A stretch of 64,000 nucleotides of DNA, from contig NZ_JARKIN010000001.1 in the NCBI RefSeq assembly GCF_029351045.1, forward strand, positions 2,256,001 through 2,320,000, read 5' to 3'. Positions within the stretch are counted from its first letter, which is position 1. Every line of letters begins with the position of its first letter. The notes under the pieces are model-generated. The model searched no databases and had not been told where the DNA came from. It saw only the letters and a list, made by a program, of their open reading frames with translations. The DNA comes from Streptomyces sp. WMMB303. GTDB taxonomy: Bacteria; Actinomycetota; Actinomycetes; Streptomycetales; Streptomycetaceae. The position numbers were made by a program, and so were the translations under genes. Shown here in pieces: positions 1 to 9,300 of the stretch.

Positions 1-735
1 GGCGGTGAGATCGCGCACGATCTGTGCCGGGGTTCCGGAGGTGCGCAGCCGCCCCTCGTGCAGGACGGCCAGCCGGTCGCACCGCTCCTCGGCCTCCGCC
101 ATGGCGTGGGTGCTCAGCAGGAAAGTGGTGCCGCCCGTGCGGGCCCTGTTGATGACAGCCCAGGCGTCGCGGGAGGCGTGCGGGTCGAGCCCGGTGGTGG
201 GTTCGTCGAGGACCACCAGCGGGGTGTTGCCCACCAGCGCCGTGGCCAGCAGCAGCCGCTGCTGCTGGCCCCCGGAGAGCCGGGCGGTCCTGGTGCGGGC
301 CTTGTCGGTGAGGCCCAGTTCGTCGATGAGCGCGGGTACCGGGCGCGGGTCGGGGTAGAGCGACGCCCACATCCGGAGCGTCTCCTCCACCTGGAGGCGG
401 GGGAAGAGGCTGGTCTTCTGCGGCTGGAGGGAGAGCGCGCCGCCCAGCCAGGCGTCGCCGCGCCGCCCGGATCCGAGTTGCCTGCCGAGCACCCGCACGT
501 GTCCGGCGGCGGGCCGCAGCAGCCCGGTGACCGCCGCGATCGTGCTGGTCTTGCCCGCTCCGTTGCGGCCGAGAAGACCGAAGATCTCGCCGCGCCCGAC
601 GGTGAAGCCGACATTGTTCACGGCCGTGAAATCGCCGTAGCGGACGGTGAGTTCCTCGACCGCGAGGACATGCGGGTCGCCGGACTCGGCGGCCTCGGTA
701 TCCGGACTTTCACTGCGTTCTTGAATGCTGAACAT
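1..735 (-). CDS. ABC transporter ATP-binding protein, drug/antibiotic export type (3' end cut off by window)
   Basis: Partial: 245 codons are visible from an ATG at 735, and the frame is still open at base 1. The protein is the nucleotide-binding subunit of an ABC exporter of the DrrA-like drug/antibiotic class and would act at the inner face of the membrane with a permease lying beyond the window. Visible motifs in order are the Walker A GRNGAGKTST at about residues 60-70, the Q-loop region LQPQKTS, the signature LSGGQQQR, the Walker B LVVLDEPTTGLDP and the switch histidine in LLSTHAMAEAEE. The N-terminal 25 residues (MFSIQERSES...) are acidic and not conserved. It is divergent from the LysR-type HTH gene at 1088. 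Export function is a family inference; the substrate is unknown. Confidence 0.93.
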   Translation of the reverse strand, partial: MFSIQERSESPDTEAAESGDPHVLAVEELTVRYGDFTAVNNVGFTVGRGEIFGLLGRNGAGKTSTIAAVTGLLRPAAGHVRVLGRQLGSGRRGDAWLGGALSLQPQKTSLFPRLQVEETLRMWASLYPDPRPVPALIDELGLTDKARTRTARLSGGQQQRLLLATALVGNTPLVVLDEPTTGLDPHASRDAWAVINRARTGGTTFLLSTHAMAEAEERCDRLAVLHEGRLRTSGTPAQIVRDLTA

Positions 736-1087
736 TTCGACGCTGCACCCCCACGTCCGCGCAATACGTCGACACGTTCTGCGCTGTGCGTCAGGCCGGC
801 CCGATCGGCCGTGATCGGGAGCAATGCTGGTCGCCCGCCGGAACCTGCGGCAAGGGGTGTTCGGAGAGACCGAATGCCGGAACCGGCGTACAGAAGAGGG
901 GACTTGAGCGTTTCGACGAACGGCCTACCTGTCAGTCTCCTTGTGCCGCAAGGGACTTACGGGAATAGTGAGTCGTCCGACCAGGCGGATACCACGGGAT
1001 GACCTTCCCTGCTCGGGCACCGGCCAGGACCGGGCCCGGTGTCCGCAATGCACCGAGTTTGCATGATTTGCCATACGGGGAGACTCA
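736..1087. promoter_or_regulatory. Divergent intergenic region with a candidate LysR-type box
   Basis: This 352-bp gap separates the ABC ATPase (leftward) from the LysR-like gene (rightward). Close to the LysR-like start lies an interrupted palindrome, ATGCA (1048-1052), 7 nt, TGCAT (1060-1064), which fits the loose T-N11-A shape of LysR operators. A purine-rich GGGGAGA before the GTG at 1088 is a plausible ribosome binding site. No other gene-like reading frame is convincing here. The operator assignment is inference from position and symmetry only. Confidence 0.35.
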
Positions 1088-1417
1088 GTGAACGATCGGA
1101 TGCTTCGCGCCTTCGTCACCTGTGCACGAACGGGCAGCGTGACCAGAACGGCCAGCGCCTTGGGCTACTCGGCCGCCAGCATCAGCGACCAGATCCGCCA
1201 GCTCGAAGTCCACACCAGGAAGCCGCTGTTCCGCCGCACCCCGGGAGGCATGAGTCTGACCGAGGCGGGTAGGCGCATGGTTCCGGTGGCCCACGACATT
1301 CTCTCGCGGATGGATCTGCTCTGCCGCTGCGAGGAATTGCCCGGACGCGGCAGGCGGCGCCGCGGCCACCATTCCGCACCACTGCGGGAAGTGCACGCCG
1401 TGCACCGCACCGCCTGA
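1088..1417 (+). CDS. Stand-alone LysR-type helix-turn-helix protein, no effector domain
   Basis: A 109-residue protein whose first ~65 residues are a textbook LysR winged HTH (LRAFVTCARTGSVTRTASAL, then SISDQIRQLE and the wing LFRRTPGGMSLTEAGRR), followed by the start of the linker helix. After about residue 85 it becomes Arg/His-rich (RGRRRRGHH) and stops. The ~200-residue substrate-binding domain of normal LysR proteins (about 300 residues) is absent, and no continuation appears in any frame downstream before the hairpin at 1481. Start is GTG at 1088 with GGGGAGA upstream. The divergent partner is an export ATPase, so it may control that transporter. Either a genuine mini-regulator or a decayed LysR gene. 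Confidence 0.8.
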   Translation: MNDRMLRAFVTCARTGSVTRTASALGYSAASISDQIRQLEVHTRKPLFRRTPGGMSLTEAGRRMVPVAHDILSRMDLLCRCEELPGRGRRRRGHHSAPLREVHAVHRTA

Positions 1418-1480
1418 ATCAGCGGGCATTCACGAATCGCGTTCGCGAAGGAAAAGCCAGAAGTTCACGCAGCGGCGTGC

Positions 1481-1525
1481 GCGAAGGCGGGGAGCGATGG
1501 GCGAAGCATCGCTCCCCGCCTTCGC
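1481..1525 (+). terminator. Perfect 19-bp hairpin terminator
   Basis: Bases 1481-1499 and 1507-1525 are exact reverse complements around a 7-nt loop (GGCGAAG). The hairpin lies 63 bp after the LysR-like stop and before the stop of the convergent winged-helix gene (1596). It probably ends transcripts from both sides. No T-run follows, as is usual in Streptomyces. Confidence 0.85.
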
Positions 1526-1595
1526 ATATGCGGGTTCCCGCTCGGTGCGGCGCTTTCCCCGCGCGGATTTCCCGCGGCGGTCGGGACGGGCGGGG

Positions 1596-1937
1596 CTACC
1601 GCTCGCCGGAGTCCGCCGGCGGTTCCGCCTCCGGACCCCGGGCGATGGCCTGGAGGCCCTCGCAGTGCTCCTGGAAGATCCGCCTGCCCTTCGGGGTGGC
1701 CTTGAGCCAGGTGCGCGGACGCTTCCCGAGGTACCCCTTCTCGACCTCGATCAGGCCCGCCTCCTCGAGCGCCGCCGACTGCTTGGAGAGAGCCGAGTCG
1801 CTGACCTCCACCACATCCCGGACGAAGCGGAACTCCAGCCGTTCGGCCGAGGCCAGCGCGGCAAGTACGGAGAACCGGACCGGGGACTGCAGCAGCGGCT
1901 CCAGCCGGTGACGCGGGTGGCGTGCGGTGCTGCTCAC
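1596..1937 (-). CDS. Winged-helix transcriptional regulator (PF13601-like, MarR/ArsR fold)
   Basis: A 113-residue DNA-binding protein. Residues ~10-90 carry the single winged helix typical of this family: LLQSPVRFSVLAALASAERL, the recognition region VSDSALSKQSAALEEAG and the wing GYLGKRPRTWLKATPKGR. The start is GTG at 1937, overlapping the stop of the upstream membrane protein gene by 4 bp (GTGA), so the two are translationally coupled. Such pairs usually comprise a repressor and a small membrane partner. The palindrome in the divergent promoter at 2463-2477 is a plausible target. Ligand unknown. Confidence 0.85.
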   Translation of the reverse strand: MSSTARHPRHRLEPLLQSPVRFSVLAALASAERLEFRFVRDVVEVSDSALSKQSAALEEAGLIEVEKGYLGKRPRTWLKATPKGRRIFQEHCEGLQAIARGPEAEPPADSGER

Positions 1938-2362
1938 CGCGCACCCGCCCGGCGGGCCAGCAGTGCCGCGCCCAGCGTCCACGCCGCGAGCACGGCCAGC
2001 GCGGCCGACCACCACAGCAGCGGTGCGCCGCCCGGCCAGACCGAGCCGATGACGACGGCTGCCACGTACAGCGCGCTCCAGCCCGCACTGAAGACGAGGT
2101 GGAAGCGGCGGAAGCGGCGGGTGACGACGGGCCGGGTGCCCGCGTACCCCATGGCCGCCATGCCGAGGGCGGCCCCGACCGCGTTGAGCGTGACAGCGGC
2201 CGCGGGAGCCGTCCGGGCCGCCGCGGCGGCGCCGAGCAGCAGCACGGTGAACCCGAGGAAGCCCAGCAGATAGCGCGCGTACCAGTCGGCGTGAGCCCGC
2301 TGACCGGCCCCCTGCACCGCGTCCCGCCGGGCGAGTGCCGCCCGCGCCTGCGCTGCCTCCAT
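1934..2362 (-). CDS. Small four-helix membrane protein coupled to winged-helix regulator
   Basis: A 142-residue protein of unknown function. After ~35 charged N-terminal residues it shows four hydrophobic segments, roughly residues 35-58 (YLLGFLGFTVLLLGAAAA), 62-82, 95-115 and 118-138. The ATG at 2362 was chosen because GGGAGG sits 6 nt upstream; an ATG ten codons earlier lacks a site. It is first in a two-gene unit with the regulator at 1596-1937, and is divergent from the ClC gene. In such pairs the membrane protein may sense or sequester a signal for the regulator, but nothing in the sequence proves this. Confidence 0.75.
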   Translation of the reverse strand: MEAAQARAALARRDAVQGAGQRAHADWYARYLLGFLGFTVLLLGAAAAARTAPAAAVTLNAVGAALGMAAMGYAGTRPVVTRRFRRFHLVFSAGWSALYVAAVVIGSVWPGGAPLLWWSAALAVLAAWTLGAALLARRAGAR

Positions 2363-2453
2363 GACCCGCCTCCCGTGTTGTCGGCCGTTCACGTTCTTTC
2401 AGACTAGGCATCTACTTTCCATTTTTGCAAGTCCTCTGTCACCGTCCGTGCAC

Positions 2454-2490
2454 TTGACAAGCTTTGCATAATGCAAAAGTAAGAAGGGAG
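2454..2490 (+). promoter_or_regulatory. -35 element plus palindromic operator upstream of clc
   Basis: TTGACA at 2454-2459 is a consensus -35 box on the plus strand. It is followed at 2463-2477 by a perfect palindrome TTTGCAT-A-ATGCAAA lying where RNA polymerase would sit, then by the ribosome site AAGAAGGGAG ending at 2490. The same gap serves the leftward regulator/membrane gene pair, so a regulator bound here could control both directions. The -10 box is not clear. Confidence 0.55.
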
Positions 2491-2495
2491 CAGTG

Positions 2496-4277
2496 ATGGT
2501 CGGCATAAGGGCTGGTGGCAGCAGAGGTACGACGAGCGCATGGGTGCGCTCCGCACCATGGGGGCTGATGCTGCTGGCCGTCCTCACCGGAGCAGGCGCG
2601 GGCCTCGGCTCGATCGTGTTCCGCTGGTGCATCGAGCAGTTCACCCGGCTCTTCTCCGGGCACGAGGACTACGCCGCCGACCCCGGCTCGGCACACCCGC
2701 ACCTGTCCTGGCTGGGGCCGTTCTTCGTGGTGCTGGCGCCGGTGGTGGGCGGGCTGCTCTACGGCCCGCTCGTCCAGCGCTTCGCCAAGGAGGCGCGCGG
2801 ACACGGAGTGCCCGAGGTGATGCTCGCGGTGGCGCAGCGCGGCGGGCGGATCAGCCCGAAGGTCGCGGTCGTCAAGACGCTCGCCTCCGCGCTGACCATC
2901 GGCTCCGGCGGTTCGGTGGGCCGCGAGGGACCGATCGTGCAGGTCGGCTCCGCGCTCGGAGCCACCATGGGCCGGCTGGTGCGCGCCGACGAGGGGCGGC
3001 TGCGGCTGCTGGTGGCCTGCGGCGCCGCGGGCGGCATCGCCGCGACGTTCAATGCCCCGCTGGCGGGTGTGTTCTTCGCCATGGAACTCATCCTGATGAC
3101 CTTCAGCGCCGAGGCATTCGGCGCCGCGGTGCTCTCCAGCGTCACCGCGAGCGTGATCGGCCGGGCCGCGTTCGGAGACGTGGCCTTCCTCGAACTCCCG
3201 GCCTTCCACGTCGACCACCTGGGCCAGTACGGCCTCTTCGCGGTGCTGGGAGTGGTCGCCGGCGCCGTCGGGGTGGGCTTCTCGCGCATCCTGTACGCGA
3301 TCGAGGACGCCTGCGACTGGCTGTGGCGCGGACCCGAATGGCTGCGGCCCGCAGCCGGAGGGCTGGTGCTGGGGCTGCTGCTGCTCGCCCTCCCGCAGAT
3401 GTACGGAGTGGGCTACCCGGTGCTGGAGAACGCCACCGAGGGCGAGTACGCGGTGGGCTTCCTGCTCCTGCTGCTCGTCGGCAAGATCCTGGCGACCAGC
3501 GTGACCATCGGCATCGGCGGCTCCGGCGGCGTGTTCGCGCCGAGCCTGTTCATGGGCGCGATGCTGGGCGCCGCCTACGGCGCCGTGCTGCACCAGCTGC
3601 TGCCGCACAGCGCGGGCGCGGTCGGCGCCTACGCGCTGGTGGGGATGGGCGCGGTCTTCGCCGGGGCGTCCCGGGCCCCGATCACCGCCGTGGTCATCCT
3701 CTTCGAGCTGACCGGCGAGTACTCGATCATCCTGTCCATGATGCTGGCGATCGCGCTGGCCACGGCGACCGGACGGCTGCTGTCCCGGGACACCGTCTAC
3801 ACGCTCAAGCTGCGCCGCCGCGGCATCGACCTGGAGGGCCCGGCCCAGGGCGCGCCGCTGGGCCGCCAGCCGGTCGGCTCCGTGATGGAGGCGCTGCCCG
3901 AACCGCTCTGCGCCAGCACCCCGCTCACCGAGGCGGCCGACGTGCTGAGCCTCTCCGGGCACGGGGCGCTCCCGGTACTGGACCCGGCGGGCCGGTACGC
4001 GGGAGTGGTCACCACCCGGGCGGTGGCCGAAGCGCTGTCCGAGCAGCCGGACGGCGCCCCCACCACAGCGGGCGACCTGGTCCACCGGCCGCCGGTCGTC
4101 GAGCCGGACGAGCCGCTGGCCACGGCGCTGCACTCGCTCGCGGACTCGGTGGGCAGCGGGATGCCGGTGCTGGACCCCGAACGGGGCGTCCCGGTGGGCT
4201 GGCTCAGCCACCGCAGCGCCCTGCGCGCCCTCCACGCCCCGGCCGCAGCGCCGGCCCCGGAGTCGGTACCGGCCTGA
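2496..4277 (+). CDS. ClC-family chloride channel/transporter with C-terminal CBS pair
   Basis: A 593-residue inner-membrane protein of the voltage-gated chloride channel family. The core (about residues 10-440) has the selectivity-filter motifs GSGGSVGREGPIVQ near residue 145, with the gating Glu in GREGP, and GGSGGVFAPSLFMGA near residue 345. Residues ~458-590 form two CBS domains that probably bind adenine nucleotides. The segment LAGVFFAMELIL has Leu where E. coli ClC has its inner proton glutamate (E203), so H+ coupling may be altered. Start ATG 2496 is preferred over GTG 2493 because GGAG lies 5 nt before it. Divergent from the winged-helix unit. Confidence 0.93.
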   Translation: MVGIRAGGSRGTTSAWVRSAPWGLMLLAVLTGAGAGLGSIVFRWCIEQFTRLFSGHEDYAADPGSAHPHLSWLGPFFVVLAPVVGGLLYGPLVQRFAKEARGHGVPEVMLAVAQRGGRISPKVAVVKTLASALTIGSGGSVGREGPIVQVGSALGATMGRLVRADEGRLRLLVACGAAGGIAATFNAPLAGVFFAMELILMTFSAEAFGAAVLSSVTASVIGRAAFGDVAFLELPAFHVDHLGQYGLFAVLGVVAGAVGVGFSRILYAIEDACDWLWRGPEWLRPAAGGLVLGLLLLALPQMYGVGYPVLENATEGEYAVGFLLLLLVGKILATSVTIGIGGSGGVFAPSLFMGAMLGAAYGAVLHQLLPHSAGAVGAYALVGMGAVFAGASRAPITAVVILFELTGEYSIILSMMLAIALATATGRLLSRDTVYTLKLRRRGIDLEGPAQGAPLGRQPVGSVMEALPEPLCASTPLTEAADVLSLSGHGALPVLDPAGRYAGVVTTRAVAEALSEQPDGAPTTAGDLVHRPPVVEPDEPLATALHSLADSVGSGMPVLDPERGVPVGWLSHRSALRALHAPAAAPAPESVPA

Positions 4278-4300
4278 GCGGACCCGGCCTGAGCGGACCC
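4271..4300. repeat. 15-bp tandem duplication spanning the clc stop codon
   Basis: GGCCTGAGCGGACCC occurs twice back to back (4271-4285 and 4286-4300). The first copy contains the TGA stop of the chloride transporter gene, and the second repeats it just downstream. This looks like a recent slippage duplication. Confidence 0.9.
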
Positions 4301-4311
4301 GGCGCCGGACG

Positions 4312-4340
4312 GCTGCCCGGCCGGTCGGCCGCCGGGCAGC
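4312..4340. terminator. Bidirectional hairpin between clc and marR-type gene
   Basis: GCTGCCCGGC (4312-4321) pairs exactly with GCCGGGCAGC (4331-4340) around a 9-nt loop. It lies between two convergent genes whose stops are at 4277 and 4350, so it can serve both. Confidence 0.75.
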
Positions 4341-4349
4341 GGTCTCAGG

Positions 4350-4964
4350 TCACGGCCGGTCCCAGGACCGGTCCGCGGGCTGCTCACGGGGCCCCTCCGG
4401 CGCCCGGCCCTCGGCGGGGTCCGGCGCGGTCGGTGCTGCCGCGAGGTCGGCCAGGTCGCCCCAGCCCAGCGGGTAGGGGACGTCGGCGTCCGTGGGGGGC
4501 ACCGGCGGCTCGCCGCCCGCCCGGTTGAAGTCCGTCAGGGCCTCGATGAGCGCCGCACGCCGGTCGGGGGCGAGACGTTCGACGACCGCCGCCAGCTCCC
4601 GGCGGCGGCGGGAGGTGACACTGCCCACGATGCGCCGGCCCTCGCCGGTGAGCGTGAGGAGCGTCTCGCGGCGGTTGTGCGGGTTGGTCTGGCGGTCCAC
4701 GAACCCGGCCGTGATCAGCCGGTCGGCCATCCGCATGGCCGTCGACGGCGCCACCCGCAGCAGCTCGGCGACCGCGACCAGCTTGGTGGCACCGCGGGAG
4801 GAGAGGGCCACCAGCATCCGGAACTGCGGCAGCGTCACCCGGTCCTCCACCTCGGCCAGCGAACTGGCCGACACCGCCACCAGCACCCTGGACGCGGTCA
4901 GTACGGCGCGGGTGACCGCGTCCACATCGTCCAAACCCTCCAGCGGGTCTCCGCTCTCGGTCAT
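4350..4964 (-). CDS. MarR-family transcriptional regulator
   Basis: A 204-residue regulator. Residues ~18-150 form the MarR winged-helix dimer fold: VTLPQFRMLVALSSRGATKL, the helix-turn-helix VAELLRVAPSTAMRMADRLI and the wing region VDRQTNPHNRRETLLTLT. A Pro/Ala/Asp-rich tail of about 50 residues follows, longer than in most MarR proteins (140-160 residues). It is downstream of, and on the same strand as, the phosphatase gene at 5052-6131 with an 87-bp gap, and convergent with clc. The ligand and targets cannot be read from sequence. Confidence 0.9.
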   Translation of the reverse strand: MTESGDPLEGLDDVDAVTRAVLTASRVLVAVSASSLAEVEDRVTLPQFRMLVALSSRGATKLVAVAELLRVAPSTAMRMADRLITAGFVDRQTNPHNRRETLLTLTGEGRRIVGSVTSRRRRELAAVVERLAPDRRAALIEALTDFNRAGGEPPVPPTDADVPYPLGWGDLADLAAAPTAPDPAEGRAPEGPREQPADRSWDRP

Positions 4965-5051
4965 GTCCCCTTTTTACCGCTTCCTTCTCTTCCGCATCCC
5001 GCGGTCTCCCGGGCCGGCCCCGGACCGGTCACGCGCCCGGTCACGCGGGCC

Positions 5052-6131
5052 TCAGTCGCGCCCGGGGCCGCGCCCCGGGCGGTAGCGCACCAGGAGCATC
5101 GCGGCGTCGTCGTCCTGGACGCCACCGGTGTAGCGGTCCACATCATCCCGCAGCGTGTCCAGCGCCGCCTGCGCGTCGCCGGTGCGCAGCAGCCCGCCCT
5201 TGTCCTTGAGGGGGTAGAAGTTCCCCTCACCGTTCCGGGCCTCGGTCACCCCGTCGGTGTAGAGGAGAAGTTGGTCGCCCGGCGCGAACTCGGCGCTGAA
5301 CGTGGCGGGCGGCTCCCCTCCGTGCGCGGCCAGCCCGAGCGGCAGCGCGTAGCTGGCCGGCCGGGGGAAGTCCACGCCGCCCCGGCGGACCAGCATCGGC
5401 GGCGGATGGCCGTGGTTGAGGAAGACCACGGTGCGCTCCTTGGGGCGGACCTCGGCGATGATGGCCGTCACGAACTTCTCGTCCTCCAACTCCCGGCCCA
5501 CGCTGCGCTCCAGCCGGGCGCCCAACTGCGCCAGGTCCGGCTCCTCGTAGGCGGCCTCCCGGAAGGTGCCCAGCACCACGGACGCGGTCTCCACCGCCGC
5601 CAGCCCCTTGCCCTGCACGTCCCCGACGATCAGTCGTATCCGGTCGGCGGACGCGGCCACCTCGTACAGATCGCCGCCGATCCGCGCCTCGGCCACCGCC
5701 GAGGTGTAGGAGACCGCCACCCGCAGCGGGCCCGCGCTGCGCGGAACCGGACGCAGCAGCACTCGCTGGGCGACCTCCGCGATCGACCGCACGCTGGCCA
5801 GCTCCTGCTCGCGCCGGCCCCGCATGATCGCGGCCACCACACCGGCGACGGTGACCCCGGCGACGGAGGCCAGGGCCGTGTAGCCGCGCCGGGTCAGCAG
5901 AAGGTCGTCGTAGATCCCCAGCCCGACGCAGAGCAGCATCGCCAGCGCGCCGACCACCAGGGTGCGCCGCCAGGTACCGACCAGCCCGGCGAAGGCGGGG
6001 CCGAGGGAGACCAGCGGCAGGAAACCCACCTCGGGGCCGGCCAGCATGTCGACACCGGCCACCACCGCCATCACCAGGACCGGCAGCAGTACCAGCACGG
6101 TGTAGGTACGCTGCTCGCGCCCCTCAGCCAT
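5052..6131 (-). CDS. Membrane-anchored PP2C-type serine phosphatase (SpoIIE/RsbU family)
   Basis: A 359-residue protein with about four membrane segments in residues ~10-115 (YTVLVLLPVLVMAVVAG, then FLPLVSLGPAFAGLVG and two more) and a cytoplasmic SpoIIE/RsbU phosphatase domain at ~130-350. Metal-binding motifs are visible: RIGGDLYEV, LIVGDVQGKGLAAV and LLYTDGVTEARNGEG. Proteins of this class dephosphorylate anti-anti-sigma factors. No anti-sigma partner is adjacent. The ATG at 6131 was chosen for AAGGGAG just upstream; a longer frame upstream has no site. A GC hairpin (5060-5080) overlaps the 3' end of the gene. Confidence 0.9.
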   Translation of the reverse strand: MAEGREQRTYTVLVLLPVLVMAVVAGVDMLAGPEVGFLPLVSLGPAFAGLVGTWRRTLVVGALAMLLCVGLGIYDDLLLTRRGYTALASVAGVTVAGVVAAIMRGRREQELASVRSIAEVAQRVLLRPVPRSAGPLRVAVSYTSAVAEARIGGDLYEVAASADRIRLIVGDVQGKGLAAVETASVVLGTFREAAYEEPDLAQLGARLERSVGRELEDEKFVTAIIAEVRPKERTVVFLNHGHPPPMLVRRGGVDFPRPASYALPLGLAAHGGEPPATFSAEFAPGDQLLLYTDGVTEARNGEGNFYPLKDKGGLLRTGDAQAALDTLRDDVDRYTGGVQDDDAAMLLVRYRPGRGPGRD

Positions 6132-6349
6132 GGTGCTCCCTTGCGACGTCGCGCCTGCGGAACCGCTTCCGCCGCGGTCCTTCGCTCGGAACTTCACCCT
6201 AAGCAACGGTCGCAGTGGGCCACGGGTGCCCCGGCCGTCTCGTTATCCGATCGCAGCGCCTCACCTCGAGTGCCCGGACCTGCCGCGCGGCCGCCGCGGC
6301 TGCGGTCCCGTCGCCGGCAGGGGTGCCGGAAGGACCGGAAGGAGGGGTC

Positions 6350-9300
6350 TCACTCCCGCTCCGGCGCCCGCGCGGCGGGCGGCTGCCGGAGGGCCGCCTC
6401 GACGGCGGCCACCCGGTCGGCCAGCAGGCCGAGCGCGGCGACGGCCCGGGCCATCGGGTCGGTGTCGGTGTCGCCGAGGGCCTGGGTGCGGACGTAGCCG
6501 CGCTTGATCTCCGACCACCGGTCCGCCCGGTCGCCGGTGAGCACGCCGCGCAGCTCGGCCAGCTTGAGCAGGTTGGCCTCCGCGTCCGCGGTGAGGGTCT
6601 GGGCCTCGGCCGCGAAGTGGTCCTCGACCAGGGCGCCCAGCTCCGCGTCGTTCATGACCGGCTGCACCCGCTGCACGATCTTGTTCATGGTGCGGTACGA
6701 GCCCTGGAGCCGGAACGGCGGCTCGGTGCGGGTCGCGTCGGTCTGCCCGGCGGAGGCGATGTAGGCCCGGTTGACCGCGAGGACGGTCTCGCGCACCGCC
6801 AGCACGTGGCGCAGCACGGCCAGTATCCGGTCCAGCTCGGCGGGCGGGCAGGGGTGGGAGAGCCGGTCGGCCCGCGCCTCTGCCGCACCCTCGGCCAGTG
6901 CGACCAGCAGTTCGACGTCCGCGCGGGGGCGGGCGGCCAGCGGCGCCAGCACCGGGTGGGAGGTCAGCGCGTTCTCCACGAAGCTGAGCGCGAAGGCGTC
7001 CTGCTTGCCCGTCAGCACCTCGCCCAGGTTCCACACGTCGGCCCGGTTGGCCAGCATGTCGGGGATGCGGAAGCGGCTGCCGGAGCCGGTGTAGGGGTTT
7101 CCCGCCATGCAGACGGCGAAGCGCTTGCCGCGCAGGTCGTAGGTGTGCGGTGCGCCCTCCCAGACACCCTCCACCCGCCGGGTGCCGTCGCACAGCGGGA
7201 TGAACTTCTCCAGGAACTCCGGTGCGGTGTGCTGGATGTCGTCCACGTACAGCAGGGTGTTGCTGCCCGCCTTCAGCGCCAGGTTGAGCTTCTCCAGCTC
7301 CTGCCGCGCTGTCGCGTGCGGCGCCTGGGCCGGGTCCAGGGAGGTCACCTCGGAGCCGAGGGCCGGGCCGTTCACCTTGACGAGCAGCAGCCCGAGTCGT
7401 TCGGCCACGTACTCCAGCAGTGTCGTCTTGCCGTACCCCGGGGGCGAGAGCAGGAGCAGCAGTCCGCCGAGCGTCCCGGCTCCGGTGTCGGTACCGAGCT
7501 GCTTGGCCAGGTTCTCGCCGATCAGCGGCAGCCACACCTCGTCGATGAGTCTGCTGCGGACGAATCCGGGCAGGGCCTGCGGCCGGTGGTCGGCCAGCCG
7601 CAGCCGGTCCCGCTCCCGCGCGACCAGCCGGGCGCGGCGCCGCTGGTGGGCACGGAAGGCGGGCACGGCCTCGGCCCGGAAGGCGGCGGTGCGGGCGAGG
7701 AACTCGTCGATCCGCACGGTGAGTTCGCCGTCCCGGATGCGCGGGTGGGCGCCGAGCAGTCCGGTCGCGGTGCGGGTGAGCGGCGCGTCGCCGTCGTAGC
7801 GCGCCGGCTCCGGGCACAGCTGCGCGGCCACCGCCTCGGCGAGGTCGCCCGGGGTGGGGTCGGAGCCGGTGGAGCGGGCATAGGAGGACAGCCAGGCGGT
7901 GGCCAGTTGGTGCCGTTCGGCGAGGGTGTCCAGGGCGGCGAGGTCGGCCAGGTAGCCGTCGTGGAGGTCCGGGTCGACGGTGTGGCGGAACTTCTCCAGC
8001 AGCGTGCGGGCCGCGCCGCTGAGCACGAACCCGTCCGGGGAGCCGGTCAGTTCGTGCAGCAGGTAGTCGGCGGCGGCCTCCGGCCGGACGCCGGTTCCGG
8101 CGGCGGCCGGCCATTCCCTGCCGAACGACGCGAGCGCGGCCGCCAGTTCGTCGCGGAGCCCGGTGGGGGCCGGCACCGGCCCGAAGGTCTCGTCCGCGCG
8201 GGCCAGCGAGACGGCCCGGCGCTTCCAGGCGTCGCGTTGCCCGGGCGCGGCGCCGTGGGCCCAGAACAGTTGTGCGGCGGCCCGGGCGCCCGGCTCGTGG
8301 CGCAGCGCACCGGCTCCCTCGTACAGCTCCAGCAGCGTGCGCAGGACGAGGACGGCGTCGTGGTCGTGGACGCCGCGCTCGTACCCCTCGTCGTAAGCGT
8401 CCCGGGCGGCCTGCCGGACCAGTCCGGGCAGGTCCTCGACCGCGCCGAGGGCTTCCGGGCCGTGCTCGTCCAGCAGCCGGGCCGCCAGGTGTTCGGCCCG
8501 GTAGACCTCCGCCGACTCGGACGGGAGCAGCCGCTCGCCCAGCGCGCGTTCGGCCAGCAGCTCCGGGTCGGTGACGGGCGCGCGGTAGTCGGTGCCGGTC
8601 AGGGTGAGCGCCAGCCCGTCCCCGTCGGGCACCAGGGTCAGGTCCAGCGGCTGGGTGTTGACCGCGAAGCGGTGACGGCCCAGGCGCAGCACACTGCCGC
8701 CGTCCAGGTAGAGCTCGCCGCGGTCCCGCAGGGCACGCGCCGCCTCCTGACGCGCGGTCGACAGCCGGTCCTCCAGTTCCTGGGCGCGGGCCGACTCGCC
8801 CGACTCGCGCAGGGCACCGGCGGTGCGCCGCACGGCCTCCGCCATCGGGTCGGAGGTGAAGAACGCGGCGAGTTCCTGGCTGTCGGCCAGTTCGGCGGCG
8901 CGCCGGGCGAGGGTGCCCAGAGTGCGCTCGGCGGAGCCGACGAGCTGTTCGGTGCGGCGGGCCCTGGCGTCGGCCAGCGTCTGTTTGCGGGCGGCGAAGG
9001 CGTCGTTGAGCTCGGCGCGCTTGGTGTCGAGGTCGGCGAGGAAGTCCGGGGACTCGGCGAACCGCCGCTCCAGGTCCTCGATCTTCGCCAGCAGCCGGGC
9101 GTGCTGGGTGTCGCACTGCTGCGGGGTGTCGCCCGCGGCGAGGGCGGCGGTGAGCGCCTGGCCCAGCAGCGCGAACTCCGCGGCGAACTCGGCCTGGGAC
9201 TCGCTCGCGAGCAGGGTGCGGCGGCGGGCCTCCGCCGTGGCGCGGGCCCGGTTGAGCCCCCCGGCCACCTCCGAGACGCGCTCCAGGACGGCGGTGCGCA

